The notes below the pieces were generated by a model, which made no database searches, had not been told where the DNA came from, and worked only from the letters and a program-made list of their open reading frames with translations. This document shows positions 1 to 10,771 of a stretch of 64,000 nt of DNA, piece after piece. Every line of letters begins with the position of its first letter. Positions within the stretch are counted from its first letter, which is position 1. The position numbers and the translations under genes were made by a program. The stretch comes from Clavulina sp. PMI_390 (taxonomy: Eukaryota > Basidiomycota > Agaricomycetes > Cantharellales > Hydnaceae): assembly GCA_015039315.1 (NCBI GenBank), contig WIDE01000051.1, positions 1-64,000 on the forward strand, written 5' to 3'.

Positions 1-301
1 TGATGACTATATCCCCAGTTCATTCATGGATGCATCGAAAAGACGAGTTCGCGAGCACCTTGTTGCCCACCCAGAGGTTAGGCGACATTGGCGGAGGTTG
101 GGCTATGATGTGGACACCATCCTTCCTCTGGCATCCCCATCGCAGAGTCGTTCGCCTCAAACCAACTTATCGAGAGCCATGAGTGCGTCGGGCCGTGTCC
201 CCAAGACGTTTGACGTTTCCGGTCTTTTTGAGGCTCTTCCAGCTGCCGAAACAAAGAAGCGCACGTCGTCAAGTCGTCCCTCACGCGGCTTATTCGAATA
301 A
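1..301 (+). CDS. 3' end of an unrecognised protein-coding gene
   Basis: An open frame enters from the left edge (frame starting at base 2, with no stop before 299) and ends at TAA 299-301. The visible C-terminal ~99 residues are basic in the first half (a RRVREH and VRRHWRRL stretch) and serine-rich at the end (KKRTSSSRPSRGLFE). The Met at 26 is unlikely to be the true start because the frame is open upstream of it. I recognise no domain. The gene body lies outside the window, so function cannot be assigned. Confidence 0.5.
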   Translation, partial: DDYIPSSFMDASKRRVREHLVAHPEVRRHWRRLGYDVDTILPLASPSQSRSPQTNLSRAMSASGRVPKTFDVSGLFEALPAAETKKRTSSSRPSRGLFE

Positions 302-819
302 TCATATCTTGCTATAAGGAAACACTTTCACCTTGAACACTCACAATGGGTTATCTTAATCGGGATTGGCCACAGTGATAACTTTGCTTGTCTTATTTCT
401 TGTATAATTTGTAGTGCTCCGCACCTTTGAGCACTTGGTATATCTTGACCCAATAAAGCTACAATTTTTGGCTGCATATCGGCGAGGCTGCGCTGGAGCC
501 ACTGGTTTTGGGATGAGTTGACAGCTGCGCCACAATAATCACCATAATCGCTATTGTCGATTGAGTAGTACCCTTAAGATTCAGCACTAAGTTAATAATA
601 TATCTTTGGAGCTGTGGCTGAGGTGGTGAGAGGAAGGCTCGGAGCTCGATTATTCGCTGCATGATAGGCGCGCGCTGTCCTAGACGATTGAATTAAATTT
701 CATTTGTATGGCTGCGACAAATGTCGATGTTAGGCGCCATAATCTGCCTGCTTTCCAGTGCTAGAGAGCTCTTGGTTGAGTCAAACCTTACTTCCTAGGA
801 CTGCTGCACTATATCACGT
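302..819. other. intergenic stretch
   Basis: About 520 bases between the stop of the left-edge gene and the start of the RBR ligase. It is AT-richer than the flanking coding sequence and holds only short ORFs. It must contain the 3' end of the first transcript and the promoter of the next. I see no convincing TATA element or RNA gene here. Confidence 0.5.
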
Positions 820-3800
820 ATGACTCATCAGCATCAAGATGCCGTAGCTCGCCACCGTAGCCTCGAGGTATCACCCCAATTGAGTTCACAGCCAGCGTCT
901 TCCGTCACTATGAGGAATGCAAACACTCCTCGATCCAGCAGTAGCCATCCATCTACTTCTCCAAAGACCCCCAGGCCAAAAAAGGGCTCCCAACCTTGCT
1001 TCGCTTGGAAAAATAGTGGCCAGTGTACGAGAGGAACGAAGTGTTGGTATAGCCATGACCAGCATGTGAGATCCACCTTTCTACTCTCTCTTTGATATAT
1101 TTAATGAGACATTGGGATCATAATACAGATTAGCCGCCCTCTTATAAGTCAGTTTATTAGTAAGGGACAAGCCACTGGCACGATGCCAGGTCGCGATCGC
1201 GGAGGGCAGCCTTACCAACAATCGTTCGTTCTTACTTCCCCGCAAATTGTTATGGTTTTTAACGCCATTTATCATCTCCAGCAGTCTCAGTTATCAAGGA
1301 AATAATACAAGCGTGGATGCGAACTCTATCACAGCACGTGCTATAGAGGAACTAGCGCGACGTCGGGCCGAGGAAACCCGCTTGCTCAGGGAAGCAGCAG
1401 AAGCTGCGGGACGGGCACGGAAAGATGCTGAGGCGCGTGCACGTCGAGAAGCCCTCGAAGCGGAAGAACGTGCGCGTTTACAAGAGGCAGCAGCTCGCGA
1501 TGCTGCCAAAACGACGCAGCGTGTAGTCCTGGGTTCTGTAGTCACTTTCGGTGCAGGGCTCGAAATCCGCGGTTTCCTAACGGGCTTCGAGTCCTGCGTC
1601 GTGCACGTTCGTGGGATACCAGTGGATGCGAGCTTGAGGGAGATCTTCGGTCTATTCACGCAGCAGGGCATCCCGGAGGCCTCATTATTTCTACTACAGA
1701 ACAGAGTAAAAGACGGGGCCCGCGAGATCAAGATGGTCATGGAGAGTGATTATGGTGAACTGTTGTCGATCGGTCTGGATCAACTCGAATTTCGCGACTC
1801 CCTCCTCTCCTTCTCGATTGGTTCGTATGACAGACCAGGCTCAATGGGCACTTCCCACTCCAAGGATACAAATACTCTGACGATAGCGTGGCCTGAGGCT
1901 TCAATCAGTTATTCCGCTTCGTATAGCTCGGCGTTCGAGGCTCAGCTGAAGGTCAATGAGCTCAATGGCTCCTTTTACGACGGCCGACTACTGAAAGTCG
2001 CCTTGTCCAACAGCAGGCCCTCCTTTGGCTCTTCATTTAATTCCTCCATAACCATTCAGAATCTACCTCACGCTGTTCACATGGAAATTCTACGATTGTT
2101 GCTCTCTGTCCATGGCTCCCAGCCCTATATACATAGCCCACGTCCCCGAGGTGTGCCTCCTTCAACAGAACCTATATCAACAGTCCGTCGATTCATCGCA
2201 AATTCTGGATGCCTCGATTCTGCTGTTGAATCCATACAGCTCATTGACTCCCCAGCCGATGGGATTAAAGGCATGGTTCGGGTCCTGGCAAAGTTCAAAT
2301 CGCGGGATGCCGTGAACCAAGTTCACTCCTACCTCAAACAGTCTCCACCATTCGGGTCTGTCCCTTGCTACCTCAAGCTCCCCCCTCCCCTTTCATATAT
2401 CATGACCATACCTTGGGGTCAGTATTCGGCCCAGGAAGCCGAGTGGAACAAACTCATTGCCACAAAGGACGAAAGTTCGTGCCAACTGATGAGACTTCCC
2501 GTGAGCAATAAGCCTATAGTGCGATTCAAGCTGTCTGGCTCGGATACCAAGGCAGTTGGCAACTTCAAAGTGCGAGTTGAGTCTCTCGCTCGTGGGGAGG
2601 TCATTCCAGGCTGGAATTTCCGTCTCAACCTCAGCTGGGAGCTTGAGGAGCTCATTGCTCGTGTTCAGAGCGAAACGAATGCGTTCATGCAAGTGGATCA
2701 TCGACAGCATCAAATCAAGGTGTATGGCCCCCCTAATGCCAAAATTCAGGCTCGTAATTTGATTGAGGAAGAGCTCAGGCGAATGTCGGAACTCGAGTTC
2801 TTCCATAACGTCCCCCGTCATGCGATGCCAACGTTCCTGAAAAGAGGGTTGGCGGACCTCCGTGAACAATTGGGCGAGAAACAGCCAGTTCATTTCGATC
2901 ATGCTAGCCGTAGAATCCGCACCTCAGGTGGTGACGATATCAGGACCACTGTAATCAGAATCGTTGACCAGTGCGCCAAAGCCAGGACCGTTATGGGATC
3001 TCTAGGAGACAGTGCCTGCCCCATTTGCTTTGATGAGATCACGGCTCCCGTTCGTCTTGGGTGCGAGCACGTATACTGTTCCACATGCTTGCAACATTTT
3101 GTCTCCAGTGCTGCAGATTCGACGACGTTTCCACTGAAGTGTATGGGAAATGATGCACAGTGCAATGCGCTAATCTCTCTACCCATCGTCGAAAGCTTCC
3201 TCCCTGCTCAACAGGTTACGCGCCTGCTTGACGCAGCGTTTCGGGCGCACGTCGCTCAACGTCCCCAAGAGCTCAAGTTCTGTCGCACTGCCGATTGCGA
3301 GCAAATCTATCGAGCCGCGGCAACTTCCCAGAATGCGCGGGTTGCCCAGCATCCGGCTGTCCAATGCCCTGCTTGCTTAAATTCTGTATGCCCCCAATGC
3401 CACGAAGATGGCCATCCAAATATGACCTGTGAAGAACATCGGGTTCATGCAAATCCAGAAGAACAAGAGCGCCTCCTTGATCAGTGGGCCGCCTCTCAAG
3501 GTGGCCGAGTGCGTCGGTGTCCCCAGTGTCGTGTATTCATGGAGAAGATCGATGGATGTAACCACATGACATGCAAGTACGTGTTCTACCTTCAGCAGGA
3601 AACTTGGATGCGTCCTGACATAACCTTTGTTCATCCGTAGCTGCGGAGCACATGTTTGCTGGCGATGCTTGGGCGTCTTCTCAAGTGAGACCATCTACGA
3701 CCACATGCGGGATGCGCATGGAAATATTGGTGGCGCCTGGGATGATGACGATGATGACGGTTTCATCCCTCAGGCCCCTCCAGCTCCAGCTCTACCTCAG

Positions 3801-4384
3801 GTTCCTGCTTTTGGCCAAGCCGCCCCTCGTGCTTTTGGGCCTCCGAACCCTCGGCCCGAGATCGTCGATCTGGTGAGTTAGCTGCAGAATTACAGGAAGT
3901 TGGGTTGTCACTGACAAGTTATCTGGAATCATAGGCAGAACCCCCTATCATACGGCAATGGTGGGACGATCCCTTCATTCCAGCAGCCTACGAGTACGAT
4001 TATGGGGAACGAGGAGAGGCCCAGAGACGGAGGGAGGAGGAACGCGAGAGACAAGGAGAGGCTTTACGGGCCATCCAACAGGAGGAAATGAGAAGGCGCG
4101 AGGAAGCAAGAAGAGAGGCGAGGAGACAGGAGGAGGTGAGAAGGAGAGAGGAACTAGAGAGGAATGCCCGCATAAGGAGAATGCAAGAGCGCGCAGAAGC
4201 AGATGCTAGACGGAGGGCAGCGGAGGAAGCGAGAAGGCGAGAAGCAACAAGGAGGCAGCTGGAGAACAGTGAGTGGATCAGAAGATGGAATGAGACGACC
4301 GATGCAGAGGCTAGGCGCCGGCGAAGAGAGGCAGAGGAAGAAGCCCGAGGGCAGAGGGATGAAGCTTGGTGCGTGGTCATGTAA
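820..4384 (+). CDS. CCCH zinc finger / RING-IBR-RING (RBR) E3 ubiquitin ligase
   Basis: A multi-exon gene for a large RBR-type ubiquitin ligase. Exon 1 (820-1065) encodes a CCCH finger with spacing C-x8-C-x5-C-x3-H, the usual RNA-binding type. The long exon (about 1282-3576) begins with an Ala/Arg/Glu coiled coil. It continues with an RRM-like segment (VVHVRGIPVDASLREIFGLF) and a KH-like segment before the RBR. RING1 opens with CPICFDEITAP near 3018. The IBR follows. RING2 reads CPQCRVFMEKIDGCNHMTC, and the Cys in DGCNHM is the residue that carries the ubiquitin thioester in RBR ligases. RING2 is interrupted by an intron at about 3577-3640 and resumes CGAHVCWRCL. A further intron (about 3873-3935) precedes a highly charged Arg/Glu coiled-coil tail ending at TAA 4382-4384. 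The junctions between 1066 and about 1300 are uncertain: exon 1 does not join the long exon in frame through any single obvious intron, so a small extra exon near 1129 is likely. Substrates are unknown; RNA-linked ubiquitination is inference. Confidence 0.85.
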
Positions 4385-4708
4385 ATTATTACATGTTCTT
4401 GCATTCCCCCAATGTACAATTATGACTTCGGAAGCGTGCTGCAGCTTTATTGCAGATTTTGCCTTCTAGCACAGTAACAGTTCACCGTGGCACAGCCCAA
4501 CATTGCTCTTGATTTGAAATTTATTTTCGTTGATTTGTACAAGATGATGTTGTGAGAACATAGTGGGTATCAGTGCGGGTATATGGAGGTACAACAGAAT
4601 TACAATGAATAAAACGAAAAGATAGCAATAGAACGAAGGCAAAATCAGGGTTAATGATAGATCCAAAAAAACAACCAAGAATCAGGATAAGCTGGACCGA
4701 GAATCAGC
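4385..4708. other. convergent 3' intergenic stretch
   Basis: About 320 bases between the stops of the RBR gene (+) and the F-box-like gene (-). It is AT-rich with several polyadenylation-like AATAAA/TTTATT words on both strands (for example near 4520 and 4607). I see no gene. Confidence 0.5.
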
Positions 4709-5917
4709 CTAGCGGCGGAAAGTAGGAACAAAGGGGACGAAGGGGTTTGTGGTCAATGGAGCAAATTCAAAGTCGCTTGGTTTAGACCATTGGAAATGAC
4801 CTCTCGTGGTGTTAGAGCAGTCGTCGCAAATGCAATCAGAGGCGCACTCGAGCCCGAGCGAGGAGAGAATCTGCTCGCTGCAGCTGAGAGTCAGATGCGA
4901 GAGGGCGTTGAGTTCAATACCAACTCGTTTGAGTGACTACAGGGAAGTGCACGTTAGTGTCCATTCAGCATACATTGTGGGGTAACTCTTACCTCAGTGC
5001 ATGAATTCCGAGAGAGAGTCACTTGCTTGGAAGGGTTGCAAATTGATTCAAAGCCGCCGCTGAAGGAGACAGAAAGCTCTTGGATCGCCGAAAAGCGGTT
5101 GAGGCTTGGTGCAAATGACGAGAGAGTCTGCCCCGCAGATGCAGTGATCTTAAGGTCTATGAGCATGTCCGGATGTTGAACTGCCGCTAGCAGCGTAGTC
5201 ACATCTCGTGCAGCCTGCATCCCAGCCAACTCAAGTGCCTGTAGACGGGCCGCGCTAGAGACTAGCGTCTGGAACACGGGGTTGCGGCGGTTCTCCACTC
5301 GATCTGTCTGGTTCAGAGTGAGTCGCAGAGCATTCAGGTGGGCCCCGATGGAACTCCACTCGCTTGCGCTAACACCAGTGCAGAGGAATGAGGAAGGGAC
5401 GCCAGTGATATCTAGTGACTCCAGTCTGGGTTGACGGTGGAGAGCCTCGACTACTGGGCGAAAATCAGTCGCCACAAAAGACGAGTGTATTTGGAGCTTG
5501 ACATGCTGCAAATGCGGAAGAGAGTCCAGAACCGCGGACGCGACTCGTTCTGGGGTGCTGAAGTGGCAAGAGATGAATGGGGATGTGGCAAGCATAATAG
5601 TCACAGATCTATGCATATGAAAAACATTTGAGGTGTTATATAGGCATTGGCAATGGATTGATTAACTATGAGCCTCACCGAACATCGTTGGCGTGAGGCC
5701 ACCCATTCATGCATAGGAGGCTGTGAGCGAGCGTCCCAGGCTGTTCTACCTCTCGCACATCTACAGGTTTCAGAATTCTGAACAGTCGGTGACGCGACAT
5801 GTAAGCAGTGGACCGAGATACAAGTGATAGAGATTTCAGGGTTGGGGTGGTTGTCTCATAGGACGAGAGGAAAAAGACGAATGGTGGAGCTTGACAGGCG
5901 AGTGACATGGAGGGCAC
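4709..5917 (-). CDS. F-box-like / leucine-rich-repeat protein
   Basis: Three exons, 5679-5917, 4993-5608 and 4709-4936, join in frame to give about 360 residues. Donors are GTGAGG and GTAAGA; acceptors are CATAG and TGTAG. The N-terminus carries a short F-box-like segment (SLSLVSRSTAYMSRHRLFRIL), the helix normally written as LSLVSRxxxxxxRxxLYRxI in fungal F-box proteins. The rest is a series of loose LRR-like repeats (LQHVKLQIHS, LESLDITGVPS, LQALELAGM, ELSVSF). The C-terminus has a small cysteine patch (CASDCICDDC). Such proteins form large families in agaricomycetes and, when a full F-box is present, act as SCF substrate adaptors. The F-box is only partial here, so adaptor function is inference. 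The true start could lie slightly upstream of 5917. Confidence 0.7.
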
Positions 5918-6815
5918 AGGGGGTTGTGGGGCAAGAAAAAAGATGCTTTGGAAGGGTTGGAGTTGGAGAGGTGGTCAAAGCGATGAAAATGTGAGGACGG
6001 CCCAAGCGGCCTTATATGTAGTCGAGATATAACAGAGGAGTATAAGGGCCCTAAGGATTAGATGCGCCGCGAATCCCACTTGATAGGTGCAATAAATCTC
6101 AAAAGTCTCATGTCCGCTTTCTCTCAGCGGTGACACACCGATCCAAGGCCGACCTATAACCCTTGTTGTTTGACTCATCCTGGGCGGGATCCTGAAGTCC
6201 CCTGAAATTAATCCGTGACCGCCACTATCGGGCCGCCATCCATCCAAAGGGTATAGTTATCGCACCCAGTGGTCGCATGCTGGGGTGTATTGTAGTGAGA
6301 TCGACGCCTCGTTCAGTATGCAACGGGGCAAGTAAGATGAGCACAACACAGCACAACATACCAGCCTCAATCAAGATCGGAGCGTCCGATAAGGAGAGTA
6401 GTGGAGATGTGCTTGCGCATTTTAGCGCACAGGAGGCGGGGCGGTAATAGAAGGGCACAGAGATCGGCCAAGATGACCCCGGCGTCGCGCGGGAGCATTC
6501 GAAGCGTCACATGCTTCTAGTTGCTCCTGTCTTGCAAATTAGCAGCGCTGCTTAGGGGTCGGTCACACCAGCTTATCCATCGCCTTCGCCAGCTCTTGCA
6601 CCGCAAAGGCCGACATCAAAGAGCAATACGCACGCTCGGGGTAAGCGGCAAGGAGGAATGGGTGCACCCGGGCAGATCAGATTATGTGACAATCATCTCC
6701 CACTCTCAGGTCATCGTCGATCCCAGGTGGGATGCGAAGAACGTCACTCAGGGACTAGCGGAAGAAGCATTAGCACACTCTAAATCGTTCCCGAAGTGTC
6801 AAATGGATATGAAGC
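5918..6815. other. intergenic stretch without a supported gene
   Basis: About 900 bases between the F-box-like gene and the 3' end of the RING gene. The ORFs on both strands (for example 5975-6247 minus and 6521-6823 plus) are short, of odd composition and without splice-supported continuation. It must hold the promoter of the F-box-like gene. Nothing else is supported. Confidence 0.45.
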
Positions 6816-8332
6816 CTAACTAGGTTCATCCTCATTGCCGTCATCATCCTCATCATCATCTAATTCAGACTCTGAGCTTTCATCAGAGTCATCAGAGTCA
6901 GACGCCAGGTCGCTCTCTTCGACGTCAAGAACTATCTGCACGTGCAGTCTTGCTCCATTGCCACCAGGGGGGTTGATCTGCCCAGGTCCGCCCAGGGGTC
7001 GTGCCACCTTCGCGGCTTCTTCAAGCTTCTTCCATTCTCTGAAATTTCGACATCGGTCAGCAATGGTAATTATTTGTTGGGATGCATTTACATACCTTCG
7101 TCGGCTCTCCCATTCAGCTCGCGCGTCCCGTCCTATTGAGCGGCCATCCTGATTTACCGAAGTCGAAGAGACAAGTATGAGATGCTTCTCCACAAAACTG
7201 TCCACGAGAAAATTCGGGACCGCTGTGGATTTTGAACATCTCGAGCGACACGTGGGACAGGTGGGTTGGCGAATCTATGCAAAACAGTCGGTCTCGGAGT
7301 ATGGCGACAGAATCTGTGATCTAGACTCACCTGCTTTGGAGAGTCTAGCCATTTTGTAATACAAGGAGCACAGAAAGTATGCCCGCACGAGAGTACGGTT
7401 GAATAGACGCTGGGAAAGGGTTGTTGTGGTCAGTTCGGGTGGAACCTACTCGGCTGTACTCGAGAGCTCACAAGAATTCCGAGCAGCTAGAGGATAGTTA
7501 GATGGTAAAACAGCCTAAATTGTATAGAACTACATACATAGAGCATGTCACCATATCCTCCAGGTCACTCAGCATTCGTGTTAATTGGGTTCGCAAGCCA
7601 GGTTCTTCAGGCTCAGACGAGCTCACTGACGTCTGCGATAGTTGAGCACGACGCGGCCTATTTGAATTAAACCCTTTATGTGAAGTCTTCTTGCTTTCAG
7701 GTGTATAAACTTTCCCGCGCGCGACCTTGCGTTTGGGAGAACCGGGACTGTTGAGGAGTAAGCGGTCATCCGGTGCGGTCATCGGCAAACAGCGAACCTA
7801 GACTGCAAAGCCGCTTCTATTGCGGCGGCTCGTCGGTCTCTTCTTTCCCTCTCCCAGTGTCGCCTGTGTAATTGAGCGTGCTCCCGGTTCCCTGAGCTGA
7901 CATTAGACTCGAGGTAGAAAGGGTTTGAATAGTGACTAACTGACCTCGAACCACAGGTGGATTTGGATTGCCCACAAATGCTCTAGAAGCTTCGGGATCC
8001 GCTCTAGACGCATGGGCTGCATATTCGCTTTCCGCTACATCCAATTGACGATTCAGGCTTGACAGAAACTGAGGGTCGTTAAACATGTCATCATCCAGAT
8101 AATTGGAAGGACTGCTTCCAACAGGTGATTCGTGGTGATGTGGGAGAATTGGGATGAAGGTTGGATCAGCCAATGGTAGGTTCGCCTCCCGAGTTGGGGA
8201 TGCCGGAACTACGCGTTGTGGGAGATAAGCCGCCAAGTTAGATGGTCCTGGAAGAGAGAGTCGCGCTTCTAACTCGTCGAGCTCGGCCGCAGTGAAATTA
8301 AATTCGACACTGTCGTACTCGTCGTCAGACAT
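6816..8332 (-). CDS. RING finger protein, probable E3 ubiquitin ligase
   Basis: A spliced minus-strand gene starting MSDDEYDSVEFNF at 8332 and ending in an acidic tail (runs of Asp/Glu/Ser, stop 6816-6818). The N-terminal half is low-complexity and acidic. A basic segment follows (SPKRKVARGKVYTPESKK, about 7770-7660). A RING finger is then assembled from several exons: CSICSEFF is built across the introns at about 7500-7550 and 7422-7482, LSCGHTFCAPCITKWL lies near 7400-7340, and CPTCRSR near 7245. The order Cys-x2-Cys ... Cys-Gly-His-x2-Cys-x2-Cys ... Cys-x2-Cys fits a C3HC4 RING. After the RING comes an Arg/Glu-rich helical segment (RDARAEWESRRRYVN). The RING predicts E2 binding; the substrate is unknown. 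The 5-7 exon structure is read by eye and small junction errors are possible. Confidence 0.72.
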
Positions 8333-8656
8333 GGTTGAGGTCACGGTGGTTTGTTGACGGAACAAACAGGCACAAACATATCGCGTTCCGACGTTTGGTG
8401 AGCTCATCATGTAATAAATGATCAAGAGAGGTTATCATTATCTTCAAATCATGCCGGAAAGACATTTGGACTGAATGGGACAGGAGCTGGCCTCGTTATT
8501 GTCATTTGTCTCATGTTTCTTACCTACATTCCTGGCCATTCATACTGATCGCGTAGAATTCCGTTCAAAGGAAAATGCAATAATGATTGGCACGATGGGC
8601 GGTCAAGCGTGAGGCGAAATGAGACCAGGATCATATAAGGATGGCATTCACAGGCA
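8333..8656. other. intergenic stretch
   Basis: About 320 bases between the start of the RING gene and the stop of VMA7 (both minus). It contains the RING gene's upstream region. An in-frame open stretch continues upstream of Met 8332 to about 8425, so a longer N-terminus is not excluded. No other gene seen. Confidence 0.4.
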
Positions 8657-9259
8657 CTAGTCACCAGACAGCTTTTGGACGCGCTTCAATATTGAGTCCT
8701 TGGAGGGGTCTAAATTCAGATCAGATGACTTAATCAGATGAATATTCTGGTTTTTGATATAGTTGGATTGTAGTTCTCTCACCGTATGGATGATCCTTGC
8801 TGGGAATTTCGAGGAGTGCAGGAAATGCTTGTGTGTACTTGTCAACAGTAGGACGAATCTTCTCGGCAATCTAGTTCCAATTTGGGATATATTAGTCTTC
8901 GCTGAATACCATTATTACGCGGAGAGCCTACGTGTTGGTTGATTAGGAGGATGGCGATATCCTTCCGCTCCGTGAACTCCTGAAACGCAGACTCGATCGT
9001 CGAGACTTGGGTTTCTTTACGAACGCGAAATTCCGTTAGCACGCGACTATTAAGGGGTCTGGAAAGACGAACTGGAGTCAACAACCAGGAAGTTCTTCTT
9101 CTGACGTTCATCCACATGGCCGACACCAGCGAGAAGAACACCAGTTACAGAGTCCTACGGGTAGAGCCAGCGGTTAGAAGGAGCCTATACGCCATGTCAG
9201 TTTCGGCCATGTACCTCATCTCCGATAACAGCTAGGAGAGTTCGATCCTTCTGAGCCAT
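8657..9259 (-). CDS. VMA7: V-type proton ATPase subunit F
   Basis: Five exons (9215-9259, 9073-9154, 8932-9014, 8783-8870, 8657-8709) join in frame to 116 residues, matching the usual ~118-residue length of the family. Diagnostic stretches are [60 protein letters not shown], and the C-terminus [20 protein letters not shown]. Subunit F sits in the central rotor stalk of the V1 sector and helps couple ATP hydrolysis to proton pumping at the vacuole and other endomembranes. The intron at 9015-9072 has an unusual GTTCGT donor, but the family sequence across the junction is continuous. The frame also stays open far upstream of this Met (see findings). The chosen start matches the family N-terminus. 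Confidence 0.93.
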
Positions 9260-10038
9260 CGCAGCACAGGGGAGAGGGTGTGACGATGTGTTGCGTCGGA
9301 CCCGTAGCTCGTCACAAGCTCCGTCACTCGGTCTCTGTCCTCTGTTCCCTGTTGCAGCACGTAGACCGGCGTCTATCCAATGGCAACTCCTGCTGATGAC
9401 CATAGCGAACAATCTTTCTACTGGGCCGAGTTCATTCATGTACTTTTGATGTTTTGAAGAGACTGCCTTTGAGCCATCTGATACGCTTCCATGTAGGAAC
9501 TTGCTCCACTGAATGCTCGTACTGCCATGCAATATTTCGAGACCTCTCCTTGGTTTCACATCGATCCTCCATCCAACAATCAAATCCTCCGCATGCAAAC
9601 TACTGGGATGGACCTGACTGGGTTCAATGAGGCTGAACAACTGAGGTCGGCGAGTGGCATTGAGCTCTGGCCCCTCATAGACTAAATCTCCCTCCATTTT
9701 GGATCATAAATGTTACTCAGAGCCCTGATTGGAATAGAATTCGCAGTGGCCGTAGATCAAGGGCCTGCCCTATTCGTCATTCACAAGCAGCGGCGCGCTG
9801 GCCCGAACGAAGGTTAGGGTTGCCTCAATAGCCGCTGCTCTACTTGCATTTGCTCATACACGGGGTTATCCCTTCAGTCTATCCCTTGGAAGCCTACTAC
9901 ATCATAAACAACTACATCCAGCAAGCACCTTCATTGTACAACCTCATCTCTACTCGACTGGTATGCACCAACCCAGTATTTGTCTCCTTACTTTAGATCG
10001 ATATTGACGCGATGCCGTAGAATGCATCAGTCCACCAC
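9260..10038. other. intergenic stretch with an open frame upstream of VMA7
   Basis: About 780 bases between divergent VMA7 (-) and the basic low-complexity gene (+). The right half (9700-10038) looks like a promoter or 5' leader. The left half is open in frame with VMA7 back to 9697, described under findings. No independent gene is supported. Confidence 0.45.
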
Positions 10039-10761
10039 ATGATGACTTCAATGTCAACTTTGAAATCTCAGAAGCCGCCTTTCACTCCAACGAAGGGTCA
10101 TACTTGGCCCATCCTCTATGATCCTACTACGGCCTTCGTAAAAGATGGCAAACGCGTTGGAGGCACTAATACCGGACGTAGTACTGCTGGCTCTGTTGTC
10201 GATGGGGAAACTCCGGGCCCTAGGGGAGCTTCCAGAGAACCTTCTGTTCGACCTCGAGAATCGGAGAGCAGTGCTCACCAACCCACAATCACGATGCCGT
10301 TGTTCCACGCAATCCGAACCACAGCGTCACAAGTGCATAAAAATGCAGCTGCGAACGCCCCGCCTGCCGATGGCCCGAAGCGAGTTATCAAAAGTGCGAT
10401 GGCGCTGGGTATGGGTGATACACCTTCACAAGATGCTGCAGCACCATCCGCTTCTGGGAATCCCACCGCGACCGAATTGAGCGCTGGCCCATCTGCACCG
10501 GGAGTAAATCCCCTGACGCATGCAAGCGTAACTGGAAAGCGGTTCGCTACACCTCAAGGCAGTGTAACAACCCCCATGCCCGGAACCTCTGTCAGCACCC
10601 CTGTTACGGAAAGGAAGAAGAAGAAGAAACGAAGTATGTGTTTTGTGTTTATGACGTATTATCCATGAACCTGAACGTGGATCTGCGCTCAACTTTTTTC
10701 AGCGATGACAAAAGATATCCAAACCCCTCTTCCTACCAAATCTCCTGCTCCCACCTCATGA
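10039..10761 (+). CDS. low-complexity protein of unknown function
   Basis: Two exons join in frame. The first runs from the Met at 10039 to 10634 and ends in a lysine/arginine cluster (RKKKKKR). The second ends TKSPAPTS at TGA 10759-10761. The intron has a GTATGT donor and a TTTTTTCAG acceptor. The product is about 220 residues, rich in Pro, Ser, Thr, Ala and Gly, with repeated short TP and TPxG motifs (KPPFTPTKGHTWP, RFATPQGSVTTPMPG). This suggests a disordered, possibly phosphorylated, DNA- or nucleus-associated protein. The basic cluster could be a nuclear localisation signal. I recognise no fold. The stop lies only 10 bases from the stop of the convergent SET gene. Confidence 0.55.
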
Positions 10762-10771
10762 AGTAGCGAGA

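Noticed and set aside
1294..1740. A 148-codon minus-strand frame rich in Arg, Ala and Ser
   Set aside because: It is the mirror of the Ala/Arg/Glu coiled coil of the RBR gene; the composition follows from the sense codons.
4000..4419. A Ser/Leu-rich minus-strand frame
   Set aside because: It is the complement of the Arg/Glu coiled-coil tail of the RBR gene.
6521..6823. A 100-codon plus-strand frame
   Set aside because: It has no recognisable domain, mixed composition, no supporting splice sites, and runs into the 3' end of the RING gene.
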